The notes below the pieces were generated by a model that was not told where the DNA came from, ran no database searches, and saw nothing but the letters and a program-made list of their open reading frames with translations. From Flavobacteriales bacterium UBA1993 (GTDB lineage: Bacteria; Bacteroidota; Bacteroidia; Flavobacteriales_G; Salibacteraceae), in assembly GCA_002336485.1 (NCBI GenBank), contig DDCZ01000054.1, positions 1 through 6,213 of the forward strand: 6,213 bases of DNA. Reading direction: 5' to 3'. The number at the start of each line of letters is the position of its first letter. Position 1 is the stretch's first letter. Made by a program: the position numbers and the translations under genes. This document shows, piece after piece, positions 1-6,213 of this stretch.

Positions 1-240
1 GGAGTCGCAACCGCAGTCATCACAAACCGAGTATTGGAGTGAGTCGAGGCCGGTGTAGTTTGTGTTGGCGGTGTAGCTGATGCTATCATTGCTCACGTTG
101 CCCAAACCATTCGTGGCGGCAGTGGTAATGGTAATGATTAACGAATCACCATCAGGGTCGCTGTCATTGGCGAGAATATCCACGCTGGTCTCATCGCCAT
201 GCTCCACGCTAACGGGGCCATCGTTGATGGCAGTCGGTGG
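1..240 (-). other. Cadherin-like / Big_9-type module, cut by the window edge
   Basis: Residues ~1039-1118 open with PPTAIND, then give VDILANDSDPDGDS, a middle strand pair, and YTANTNYTGLDSLQYSVCDD. This is the classic order of cadherin-like/Big_9 (VCBS-type) modules: a V.V.ANDSDPDGD turn rich in acidic residues, probably Ca2+-binding, then a Y.P/A.N..G.D...Y.V.D closing strand. The module is essentially complete, and the edge falls after GCDS. More copies often follow in this family, so the protein may be far longer than the part seen. Confidence 0.8.
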
Positions 241-3200
241 GGTGTTGAGCACCGCGTAAGGTTGATTGCTCATGGTCGATACGCAGTTGGCTCCGGTGAT
301 CTCTACATAGAACGTATCGGTCACAGTCATGGCTCCGCTGAACCGGGAGAAAACAGTTCCGTCACCCACGTAGGCCACACCCACGCTGGCGTTGTCGGAC
401 GTGCGTTTAATCTGGTAGGAGAGGGTGCCATCGTTTTCAGTTTGCACCAGGATATTGACGGAATCGCCAAAACACACGGCCGAGTCGGAAATGGTGACGG
501 CTAGACTGGTGTTTGCACCCTCTACAGCGATGCGCGAGGTGTTCACCAAGTTGATGCTACAATTAGAAATTCCTGTGGTGTCGGTGGCTTCGATGTAGTA
601 GGTAGCCGAAGAGGTCAGCGTTCCAGTGGTGAGCGCAATCAGCCCTCCGTTTCCGGCCGCAGCGGAACCCACGAGAGTGGCTGAGGCGCTATCGAGCAGG
701 TGATACTTTACACCGACTTCGGAACCGCTGATGCGAATATTAACAGTTTCGCCCGTGCACAAGGTGGTGTCGGCCGGACCCACCGCCAGATTGGAGTCAG
801 GCGTAGGATCGATGACATAGGTAATGGTGTCTTCCATCACGATCTCGCAGGAAACAGGGGCAATCTTGTAGCCGCGGACACTAATCTTGGATGGACTCAC
901 AGTCAACGAGAAGGTATTCAGAACAATGTCGGAACCATTCCCTAGTACAGAGTTTCCAATTACCGAATCATTGATGGCATCGTAGGCTTCGTAGATGATC
1001 CCAGATTCTGAACTGTTGATGGTCAGCGAGGCAGTTTCGATTATCTGGCACACCACTGTGTCATTGGCAGTAAGGCTCAAGTTCGATTGGGGAATTATGC
1101 AGGCTACCATGCATACATTAGAACTGTCGCTTTCGGCATTGGAAGCCACAAATGCGGTGGCATAGACCTCACCGCCCACGTAGAGTGCATCGCTAGCCAC
1201 GGTGTCTGACCAGGTTCCGCCTCCAGTTACGGTTCCGCTTCCGATGCTGTCCCCATCGATGTAAATGACGATGGTCGCTCCCGCGCTGCTATGCGTGCCG
1301 GAAACGATGGTGTCACCTTCTGTGTAGTTCAGACTGCAGTCGAGGGCTGGGGTAGAGGAAGTGTCGAGGGCTTCACATGCAACCGATAAGGATCCGACAA
1401 TATAACATCCAACACCGTGCACGTAAGCCTTAATCGAGTCGCCCGCTTCGATGATGTTGGAGATATCCCCAAAGAAATTGTCGTATGCGGTGAGGTAGAA
1501 GGTATCGGTAGACGAGGTGGCTGCTGAAATATCATAGTGTATAATGAATACTGTGTCGTTTTCATTGCCCGCAGCGGTTCCGCTGACGTAGGTGTCGCCC
1601 GCACTCAGGCCGCAGTTGAGTACCGGGGTGTCAGAGTCATCACTCACGTATTTGTCTGCGGTGTAGGAGGAAACACAAGCACCGGAAGTAGCGGCACGCG
1701 CACTTACCGTATCGCAAGAGTTAAACGACAGGCTGCTCACGGTCCACGCGCCCAAACCGTCTGCTAATCCTGAGCCAGCCAGCGAGCCATTTATGTATAC
1801 ATAGATATTGGCGCCAGCCGCACTGGTTCCCGATATGGAGGTGGTGGTAGATTCGATTGGGTCGGTGGTGATAGATGGGACGACCGTGGTCCCGTTGGTT
1901 CCGTAGCAAATGAAGATGGGCTCGGACTCGCATTCTCCAGGAGATTGTTGTCTGATTGTATATACCCCATTGGAAAAGCAGGGTTGGCCGCTGTTGCACG
2001 AACTGGTTCCGTTGCAGCTCCAAATCCATGCCCCGTTCACGTCTACGGTTACTTGGCCTGAGGAATAGAGGTTTCCGCCAGTTGGGACTTGTAGGATAGA
2101 CCCAGAATATATGTTTAGAGCAGCTCCTGAAATGCCGCTGGCGAGGTCCCCGCACATTCCCTTTGCGTTCACAGTGATCAAGCCGCCATTGACCACAGGG
2201 GCGGTGCAACTTGAGGAGGAGATGACATTGGCATAGGCACAACCTTCTCGAGAAATTGAATAGCCAGAGGCTAGTGCATATATTACGATGGAATCCCCTA
2301 CTTTGAGGTTGGAGTCAAGGGAAGATAAGTTCCATACCCCGGAGTTGCTGGCAGCAACAGTGTCATATTCTATCGTATTTCCACCAGTGTAATGCACTTC
2401 TATGAAAACCTGGGCATTAGCCGAAGCAGTTCCTGAAATACTAGAGCTGCCTTCTTCGATCGGACTGCTGATTTCAGGGCAAGCAGTGCGGATGGCCGGA
2501 AACCCAGAGCAGGTGTCGCACAGATCACCAAGGGAGGTTGGAACCTGGGCGTTGATTAAATCTTCATAAGCGCACGTGATGCAATTACCATAGTCCTCAT
2601 CATTTACACCACCAATATCTGATACGGAACCCTCCAAAGCACAGGTATTGGAGGTATTGGTCACTGAGACCATGCGCAGCGGGGTGGAGGAGGTTACTCC
2701 GAAATACGTTGTTAAAGCAGAAAGGGGCACATAGAAGTCATAGAAATAGTCGGGGTCATTGCAACTCTCGATTCCGGCTACAGATTTTTGGTGATGGGTG
2801 GTGAGCGAGTAAGTGGCCTTAACATCGTTGCAATTGTTCGCTCCATCGATGTCCACGATCGAAACCTCATGTTTTGAGCGCAAGAGGATAATAGCCTCAA
2901 AACCGGGGTTTTCAGCAGTTGCATTGGTGTCTTCAGGCCCAAATTTTCCATCCACATCAAGGAAAACAGTGTAACCTTTAGCGTTTGGCTTGAATCCTCC
3001 GAGGCGAAAGCGAATGATGAGGTTACCGACCTCATCTAGCGCAAAATAGGTGGCGTTACCATTTGTATCTACGGCTAAATCAGTAAATCCGCAATTGGGC
3101 CCGCTGCGGATGTCGCTTAGTGTTTCTCCTTCGCCAAGACTAGGCAAGGGGAACATGGTGATCTCAAATTCATCAACATCATAACCATCACCTGAAAAGC

Positions 3201-3354
3201 CCACGGTGGTTTGCGATGTATAACCATTAGAGTCGGGGTCAAGAATGACATCACCCGCTTCAAAAATGAATCCGCTGGTCTGGGCCCTGGCCTGTGTCGA
3301 AATTAAAAGAGCGAAAATCAGGGGGAAGAAGAGTGTACTCGGAAAGTATTTCAT
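1..3354 (-). CDS. Giant secreted multi-Ig-domain surface protein (adhesin-like, probable T9SS cargo), 5' part only
   Basis: Reading the minus strand from the ATG at 3354-3352 gives 1118 codons with no stop to the left edge, so the C-terminus lies outside the window. The ATG is the first one after an in-frame TGA at 3420-3418. Residues 1-24 form a signal peptide (MKYF start, hydrophobic core, ARA before Gln25). Residues ~28-255 match, from memory, an N-terminal domain of large Bacteroidota secreted proteins: DPDSNGY at 39-45, FRLGG at 116-120, GYTVFLDVDGKFG at 127-139, then NPGFE. Next come Ig-like modules at ~291-378, 485-568, 569-665 and 666-755 (SGT...A.I.VYI.G..GSG...G..W pattern), with a Cys-rich segment at 383-484 between the first two. 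Three CHU_C/Ig_7-type modules lie at ~757-852, 853-948 and 949-1038. A cadherin-like/Big_9 module starts at ~1039 (NDSDPDGDS at 1063-1071). The protein probably acts outside the cell in adhesion or gliding. A T9SS C-terminal sorting domain is expected beyond the edge but not seen. No catalytic motif was found. Confidence 0.9.
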   Translation of the reverse strand, partial: MKYFPSTLFFPLIFALLISTQARAQTSGFIFEAGDVILDPDSNGYTSQTTVGFSGDGYDVDEFEITMFPLPSLGEGETLSDIRSGPNCGFTDLAVDTNGNATYFALDEVGNLIIRFRLGGFKPNAKGYTVFLDVDGKFGPEDTNATAENPGFEAIILLRSKHEVSIVDIDGANNCNDVKATYSLTTHHQKSVAGIESCNDPDYFYDFYVPLSALTTYFGVTSSTPLRMVSVTNTSNTCALEGSVSDIGGVNDEDYGNCITCAYEDLINAQVPTSLGDLCDTCSGFPAIRTACPEISSPIEEGSSSISGTASANAQVFIEVHYTGGNTIEYDTVAASNSGVWNLSSLDSNLKVGDSIVIYALASGYSISREGCAYANVISSSSCTAPVVNGGLITVNAKGMCGDLASGISGAALNIYSGSILQVPTGGNLYSSGQVTVDVNGAWIWSCNGTSSCNSGQPCFSNGVYTIRQQSPGECESEPIFICYGTNGTTVVPSITTDPIESTTTSISGTSAAGANIYVYINGSLAGSGLADGLGAWTVSSLSFNSCDTVSARAATSGACVSSYTADKYVSDDSDTPVLNCGLSAGDTYVSGTAAGNENDTVFIIHYDISAATSSTDTFYLTAYDNFFGDISNIIEAGDSIKAYVHGVGCYIVGSLSVACEALDTSSTPALDCSLNYTEGDTIVSGTHSSAGATIVIYIDGDSIGSGTVTGGGTWSDTVASDALYVGGEVYATAFVASNAESDSSNVCMVACIIPQSNLSLTANDTVVCQIIETASLTINSSESGIIYEAYDAINDSVIGNSVLGNGSDIVLNTFSLTVSPSKISVRGYKIAPVSCEIVMEDTITYVIDPTPDSNLAVGPADTTLCTGETVNIRISGSEVGVKYHLLDSASATLVGSAAAGNGGLIALTTGTLTSSATYYIEATDTTGISNCSINLVNTSRIAVEGANTSLAVTISDSAVCFGDSVNILVQTENDGTLSYQIKRTSDNASVGVAYVGDGTVFSRFSGAMTVTDTFYVEITGANCVSTMSNQPYAVLNTPPTAINDGPVSVEHGDETSVDILANDSDPDGDSLIITITTAATNGLGNVSNDSISYTANTNYTGLDSLQYSVCDDCGCDS
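239..1086 (-). repeat. Three tandem CHU_C/Ig_7-type Ig modules
   Basis: This protein-level repeat of about 95 residues per unit covers residues ~757-1038. Each unit opens with an L.(V/L)...D..(V/L)C segment (NDTVVC, ADTTLC, SDSAVC), followed by a strand with a Ser/Glu-Gly turn, a Tyr-containing strand (IIYEAYD, VKYHLLD, LSYQIKR), a VG or IG motif and a GNG or GDG turn. Each unit ends with a strand containing a second Cys (VSCEI, SNCSI, ANCVS), which could pair with the first. From memory this is the module common in Cytophaga/Flavobacterium gliding-associated proteins. The family name is a recognition by pattern, not a search result. Confidence 0.7.
1087..2484 (-). repeat. Tandem bacterial Ig-like modules in the giant surface protein
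   Basis: This protein-level repeat block covers residues ~291-755. Four modules share a core of Ser-Gly-Thr, a small-residue turn, and a strand such as IYVYINGS or IVIYIDGD, then GSG, a Gly-rich turn, a Trp, and a closing strand with GDSI or CDTV. Modules begin near 2484, 1902, 1650 and 1359. The segment from about 2208 to 1903 (residues 383-484) differs: it is Cys-rich and does not show the Trp/SGT core in the same register. The pattern is that of the Big-type Ig folds that act as spacers or binding modules in bacterial surface proteins. Module edges are approximate because they were set by eye. Confidence 0.7.
3283..3354 (-). other. Signal peptide of the giant surface protein
   Basis: The first 24 codons encode a basic residue (Lys2), a hydrophobic stretch rich in Leu, Phe and Ile, and a small-x-small ending, ARA, directly before Gln25. 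This is a standard Sec signal peptidase I site. There is no lipobox Cys, so the mature protein should be released into the periplasm rather than lipidated, as expected for a type IX secretion substrate. Confidence 0.85.
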
Positions 3355-3403
3355 GAAACTTTTGACATGTAACCAATCTGGAAAAGGATGTTGAGTATAA
3401 GTG

Positions 3404-3437
3404 CAAATATATGGATGTCAATAGTCAGTTGATAACA
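3404..3437 (-). promoter_or_regulatory. Putative Bacteroidota-type promoter for the giant surface protein gene
   Basis: On the minus strand, TATATTTG at 3411-3404 fits the Bacteroidota -7 consensus TAnnTTTG exactly. It lies 49 bases ahead of the ATG at 3354, leaving a leader of ordinary length. The -33 box (consensus TTTG, about 19-21 bases further upstream) is poor: the nearest candidate is TGTT at 3437-3434, with a 22-base spacer. The -7 match in a non-coding gap is good evidence but remains a short AT-rich motif. There is no clear Shine-Dalgarno sequence ahead of the ATG, as is normal in this phylum. Confidence 0.45.
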
Positions 3438-3562
3438 TCGTAGTCATAAAATTCGAATCCCAAGGTTTAGTGTAAGTAATCGATATTGAGAACCTTAAAA
3501 TGAAATTTAGAGTTGCATCGTCCGATATCTGTTTATCATAAAAAATTGAATGTTCCCTCTCG

Positions 3563-3603
3563 TATATCGACAAATTTTCACTCGATATATCAAATTTTGA
3601 TAT
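3563..3603. repeat. Two adjoining AT-rich palindromes downstream of the membrane-protein gene
   Basis: TATATCGA (3563-3570) is perfectly inverted as TCGATATA (3582-3589) across an 11-base spacer. Overlapping it, ATATCAAA (3587-3594) is perfectly inverted as TTTGATAT (3596-3603) around one central base. The two also form an imperfect direct repeat of a TAT-C-AAATTTT core with a 20-base period (3564-3578 and 3584-3598). The nearer palindrome starts 10 bases after the TAA at 3615-3613, a typical terminator position. However, the stem is all A/T apart from one G-C pair and has no following U-run on the minus strand, so a classic intrinsic terminator is doubtful. A protein-binding site is the alternative. 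Confidence 0.5.
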
Positions 3604-3612
3604 TGCATATTA

Positions 3613-6174
3613 TTAACATAATTCGCTATCAAAGGCTTGATAGTGACCGTTTATTTCATTCAATAGAAATGCATCTTCAAACTCTGGATATAGGTTTTTG
3701 AAATCAAATAAATTCTCGCAAGCCATTTCTGAATTCGGAAATGTTTCGGAAAGCACCACAGCTATTTTACCATTTTCTTTCTCTAGGATTTCACACATCT
3801 GCCCTTCTCGTACAAGACTTGAGATCAATTCATTAGCTTTCTTTTTTGTTCCTGTGAAGATTTGAATTTTGAATTTCTCGTTTTCTTCGATTACAAAACT
3901 TTCGCTGTCATATTCCTCCTCAACAATTATATTACTGTTTCCAGAGTAACTGAAATTTATTGGTATAAGATTCGGAGATAATTTAAAGCCCCCAAATAGC
4001 ATCGAAATAACAATTGTGATCGTAACAGCTAAAAACCATCCAAAAAGTGGTTGTTTTTCATCTTTTGATTTCAATTTCTTCCATTCTTCGCTCACGTAGT
4101 GTTCACCTTCTTCATGAAATGAATAAAGTTGGAAATGAAACTTGAAGAAATAAAGCAATCCCGGAGTGCTAAGAAGCATCAAAACGATGAGTCCGATCAT
4201 TCCAAAAAGAGTTGAAAACCATTGTACGATAAGATCCGATTGCTGCGATTCCAAAGACTCAGTGCTGGCAAGTAATGCTGTTATCTGTGTTTTCCATTCT
4301 GCCGCCCTTAGAGCCCGCTTGTTTTTAGCTTCCTCTATTTGCAAATCGATTATACTAATTGAATCATTTACGTCAGCGATGTCATAGAATGCAAAAGCAT
4401 GCTCAGGAAGCTTAAAATCCTCTTCGTTTTGTGGATAATTGTTATCACTTTTCGCTACTTTATCAAGTCCAGGAATCACTTTAACTTCATGTGACGAGTA
4501 GTTTGAAGTGGCTTCATCTTTATTGTTGCCGCGTAAGCTAACTACGCCCGAGTTTGCACCCCATTTCACTTTGATTTTGTTTGTTCCACTACCTTCACTT
4601 ATGCTTGTACCTTCTGGAAGCACCCATTCGTATTGTGAAAAAGTACCATTAGCACTGAAGGTTGCTTCATCATACGCGCAAAGTGAATTGGGGCCGGAAA
4701 TATCGATTTGCTTCGAACGACTCGGAAAATCGAGAATCGTTGCATTGGCAAAATATTGTTCACCTTTTTCGCAGATATTTTCTGGAATTACTGAGATGGA
4801 ATATTTACCCGATTTTGGCCACTTAAAGCTGATTACGGAAGAGTTACCTATTTCAGCCGAAGTCGTTTCAGACATCACTACTTTGTCTTCACTGTCTTTA
4901 ATTTCCCAACTATACTTTTCACAGTTTAAAACAGGTGGAAAGCTGAATTGTTGGGTTTCAGATTGGTAATAGGATTCGGAGGTATAAAAGATTTGTTTTT
5001 GAAGAAGATTATCTCCAATTGATTTGAGCGCTCCTTTTTTCGATTCAAGGTCTAAAATGAATGCTTCAGTATTGACAGAATCAGCTTTTGAAAGTGAGTC
5101 AATGTTATTAATCATTTTTTCATTGAACTCAATATTTTCAGAAAGGTGGCTGTAGTTGTTGTCGATATCTGAGAAAGCGATGATGCGGTCTTGGTGAGCT
5201 TCTAAATCGGCACCCGTTACTGAGTTAATTCCGAAATCTAGGCCAGAATAGAGAAGAATAGGAACTAACGACACTATAGCTAATCCTAAGCCGAAAAATG
5301 GCAATGCGTATAAAAATTTCGGTGTGCGAGAAAATAGTGCCTTCAAGTAGTTTGACGTGCCGTTTTCACTATTCTGAATATGATATCCAACACCAAACGG
5401 AATAGATATAATTAGTGTGAAAAGAATTATTGCTCCAACAGGCAAAAGCAGCTCAGAGATTGGGAAACCTATTTCTGAAATGCTATACAAGTTGTTATAG
5501 GACATAAAGGTGAAAAGAACACCCAGAACCGCTCCACCTAGCGCAAGCAGAATAACAAATTGAGTAAAGAGTCTTTTGCGTGATTCAGCCATTCGATCAT
5601 GGTTCGCAAAAATGAGTCCGAGGGTAATCAGCATATAGATTAAAAAACCGAAAAATGTCAAAGCCGCGATAACGGTGAACCAATTCTGATCTATCAATCC
5701 ATGTAAAATGTATAGAACCATGGTCACTAGCATGAATTTTACAAGCTGCGGAATGGCGCTTTTTATGTGATTCAGGTTAAAAGCGGATACAATGTTTGAA
5801 AATGAAAGCTGAGTATTTTTCCACAGGAAACCTATTGGATAATGCCAAGCAAGTTTAACTGCGAAGACAATGGTTGGATTTAAAATATTATCCCAAATCC
5901 AAACGACAAGATTTTTTAGTTGCAGGATCAGGAAAAGCACGAATATCAAGATTTGCTCTATTCCAAAAACCGCCCAAAGCACTAGGTTAGCTAGAAGGTA
6001 AAAGGCGGTGAAAAAGGCGCCAAAAGCTTTCATCCAGCTCGTTTCTTTCGAAAATGAGCTTGCAGTTTTTTGAATGTCAAAAATTCGTGGATTCGAAATT
6101 TTTAAAAGGTGCGAAACAGTAAAGCCTATAATAGCCAACACACCTAGTGCTATAAAGAAATAATTGAAATACAT
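3613..6174 (-). CDS. Polytopic membrane protein with periplasmic PKD-like domains and a C-terminal SPOR-like domain, function unknown
   Basis: The frame has 853 codons; the ATG at 6174 is the first one after an in-frame TGA at 6183-6181, and the stop is TAA. I do not recognise the whole protein. Probable membrane helices lie at about 2-24, 48-70, 72-94, 142-162, 164-190, 203-224, 238-262, 286-309, 652-678 and 709-730. Basic loops (25-47, 191-202, 263-285, 679-708) put those loops in the cytoplasm, which places residues 310-651 and 731-853 in the periplasm. The large insert has helical, coiled-coil-like flanks (~320-395 and ~605-650) around two PKD/Ig-like domains. The first is at ~410-482. 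The second, at ~488-567, has the Bacteroidota PKD-like pattern (SGPNSLC, YEWVLPEGTSI, GSGTNKIKVKWG, SGVVSLRGNN). Residues ~765-848 resemble a SPOR domain (KFKIQIF, a helix, GKIAVVLSETF, a helix, DAFLL), which in known proteins binds peptidoglycan stripped of stem peptides. A role in the cell wall or division is inference only. The gene is visibly more AT-rich than its downstream neighbour. Confidence 0.9.
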   Translation of the reverse strand: MYFNYFFIALGVLAIIGFTVSHLLKISNPRIFDIQKTASSFSKETSWMKAFGAFFTAFYLLANLVLWAVFGIEQILIFVLFLILQLKNLVVWIWDNILNPTIVFAVKLAWHYPIGFLWKNTQLSFSNIVSAFNLNHIKSAIPQLVKFMLVTMVLYILHGLIDQNWFTVIAALTFFGFLIYMLITLGLIFANHDRMAESRKRLFTQFVILLALGGAVLGVLFTFMSYNNLYSISEIGFPISELLLPVGAIILFTLIISIPFGVGYHIQNSENGTSNYLKALFSRTPKFLYALPFFGLGLAIVSLVPILLYSGLDFGINSVTGADLEAHQDRIIAFSDIDNNYSHLSENIEFNEKMINNIDSLSKADSVNTEAFILDLESKKGALKSIGDNLLQKQIFYTSESYYQSETQQFSFPPVLNCEKYSWEIKDSEDKVVMSETTSAEIGNSSVISFKWPKSGKYSISVIPENICEKGEQYFANATILDFPSRSKQIDISGPNSLCAYDEATFSANGTFSQYEWVLPEGTSISEGSGTNKIKVKWGANSGVVSLRGNNKDEATSNYSSHEVKVIPGLDKVAKSDNNYPQNEEDFKLPEHAFAFYDIADVNDSISIIDLQIEEAKNKRALRAAEWKTQITALLASTESLESQQSDLIVQWFSTLFGMIGLIVLMLLSTPGLLYFFKFHFQLYSFHEEGEHYVSEEWKKLKSKDEKQPLFGWFLAVTITIVISMLFGGFKLSPNLIPINFSYSGNSNIIVEEEYDSESFVIEENEKFKIQIFTGTKKKANELISSLVREGQMCEILEKENGKIAVVLSETFPNSEMACENLFDFKNLYPEFEDAFLLNEINGHYQAFDSELC
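3631..3882 (-). other. SPOR-like domain at the C-terminus of the membrane protein
   Basis: Residues ~765-848 follow the SPOR beta-alpha-beta-beta-alpha-beta order. The opening strand is KFKIQIFTG. A helix follows (KKKANELISSLVREGQ), then strand CEILEKENG, strand KIAVVLSETF, a helix (SEMACENLFDFKNLYP) and the closing strand DAFLLNEING. The Gln in the first strand, the Ala in the first helix (A..L...L...G) and the DAF near the end match the usual SPOR signature. The V.VG.F strand that is normally well conserved is replaced by AVVLSETF, so the match is divergent. Confidence 0.55.
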
Positions 6175-6213
6175 GTCAGTTCATATTTAGGTTAGTAAGG
6201 TTTCATATTTGTA
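6175..6213 (-). other. Short leader upstream of the membrane-protein gene
   Basis: The 39 bases upstream of the ATG at 6174 are AT-rich and contain an in-frame stop at 6183-6181. I see neither a Shine-Dalgarno sequence nor a TAnnTTTG box on the minus strand. The promoter, or an upstream operon partner, must lie beyond the right edge. Confidence 0.4.

Noticed and set aside
199..945. Plus-strand open frames at 199-504 and 700-945
   Set aside because: Both are antisense to the Ig_7-type and cadherin-like modules; their Gly/His/Arg-rich products mirror the Asp/Thr/Val codons of the real gene.
1329..1767. Open frames at 1329-1604 (minus) and 1537-1767 (plus)
   Set aside because: Both are shadows of the surface-protein frame, with no recognisable domain and no promoter or ribosome-binding signal.
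1721..2242. Minus-strand open frame of 173 codons
   Set aside because: It lies inside the giant surface-protein gene in another frame of the same strand; its product is rich in Arg, His, Trp and Gln with no domain pattern, while the main frame gives clear Ig modules.
2778..3035. Minus-strand open frame of 85 codons
   Set aside because: It overlaps the well-supported N-terminal domain of the surface protein in another frame.
1..3354. DNA-level tandem repeats or phase-variable tracts in the Ig array
   Set aside because: The modules resemble each other in protein sequence but have diverged in DNA; I saw no long identical repeats or homopolymer tracts that would suggest slippage.
3462..3496. 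Inverted repeat AAGGTT / AACCTT as a hairpin
   Set aside because: The arms are only 6 bp across a 23-base loop with no extension; this is expected by chance.
3513..3701. Plus-strand open frame of 62 codons crossing the gap
   Set aside because: It overlaps the 3' end of the membrane-protein gene and the palindromes, and its Ile/His-rich product looks like chance translation of AT-rich DNA.
4166..4969. Plus-strand open frames at 4166-4387 and 4508-4969
   Set aside because: They are antisense to the PKD and membrane segments of the 853-residue protein and show no domain pattern of their own.
6204..6211. Plus-strand CATATTTG as a -7 box for a divergent gene to the right
   Set aside because: The first consensus base is wrong, no -33 box lies at the right distance, and the downstream sequence is outside the window.

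Overview
The window looks like part of a Bacteroidota chromosome (Flavobacteriia, Cytophagia or a relative). Three things point that way. One gene encodes a very large secreted protein built from Ig-like modules typical of type IX secretion cargo. Its upstream region carries a TAnnTTTG-type -7 box. The start codons lack a clear Shine-Dalgarno sequence. No taxonomic marker gene is present, so this stays an inference.

Layout: both genes lie on the minus strand. Reading in the direction of transcription, 6213-6175 is a short leader. Positions 6174-3613 encode an 853-residue polytopic membrane protein that I cannot assign to a named family. A 258-bp AT-rich gap follows (3612-3355), holding overlapping palindromes just after the first stop codon and a probable promoter for the next gene. 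From 3354 to the left edge runs an uninterrupted reading frame of 1118 codons with no stop. It is the 5' part of a giant secreted protein: signal peptide, an N-terminal domain seen in large Bacteroidota surface proteins, a run of bacterial Ig-like modules, three tandem Ig modules of the kind found in gliding/T9SS-associated proteins, and the start of a cadherin-like/Big_9-type module cut by the edge. More than half of the window is therefore a single partial gene.

The membrane protein has an unusual layout. Eight predicted membrane helices come first, then a periplasmic insert of about 340 residues in which helical segments flank two PKD/Ig-like domains. Two more membrane helices follow, and the protein ends in a periplasmic segment resembling a SPOR (peptidoglycan-binding) domain. 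The positive-inside pattern of the loops fits placing both the PKD insert and the SPOR-like tail in the periplasm. This gene is the best candidate in the window for something undescribed.

The two genes share a strand and a cell-envelope theme, but the gap and the promoter-like box suggest separate transcription. By eye the membrane-protein gene is clearly more AT-rich than the adhesin gene. No RNA genes, mobile elements, CRISPR arrays or metabolic genes were seen.
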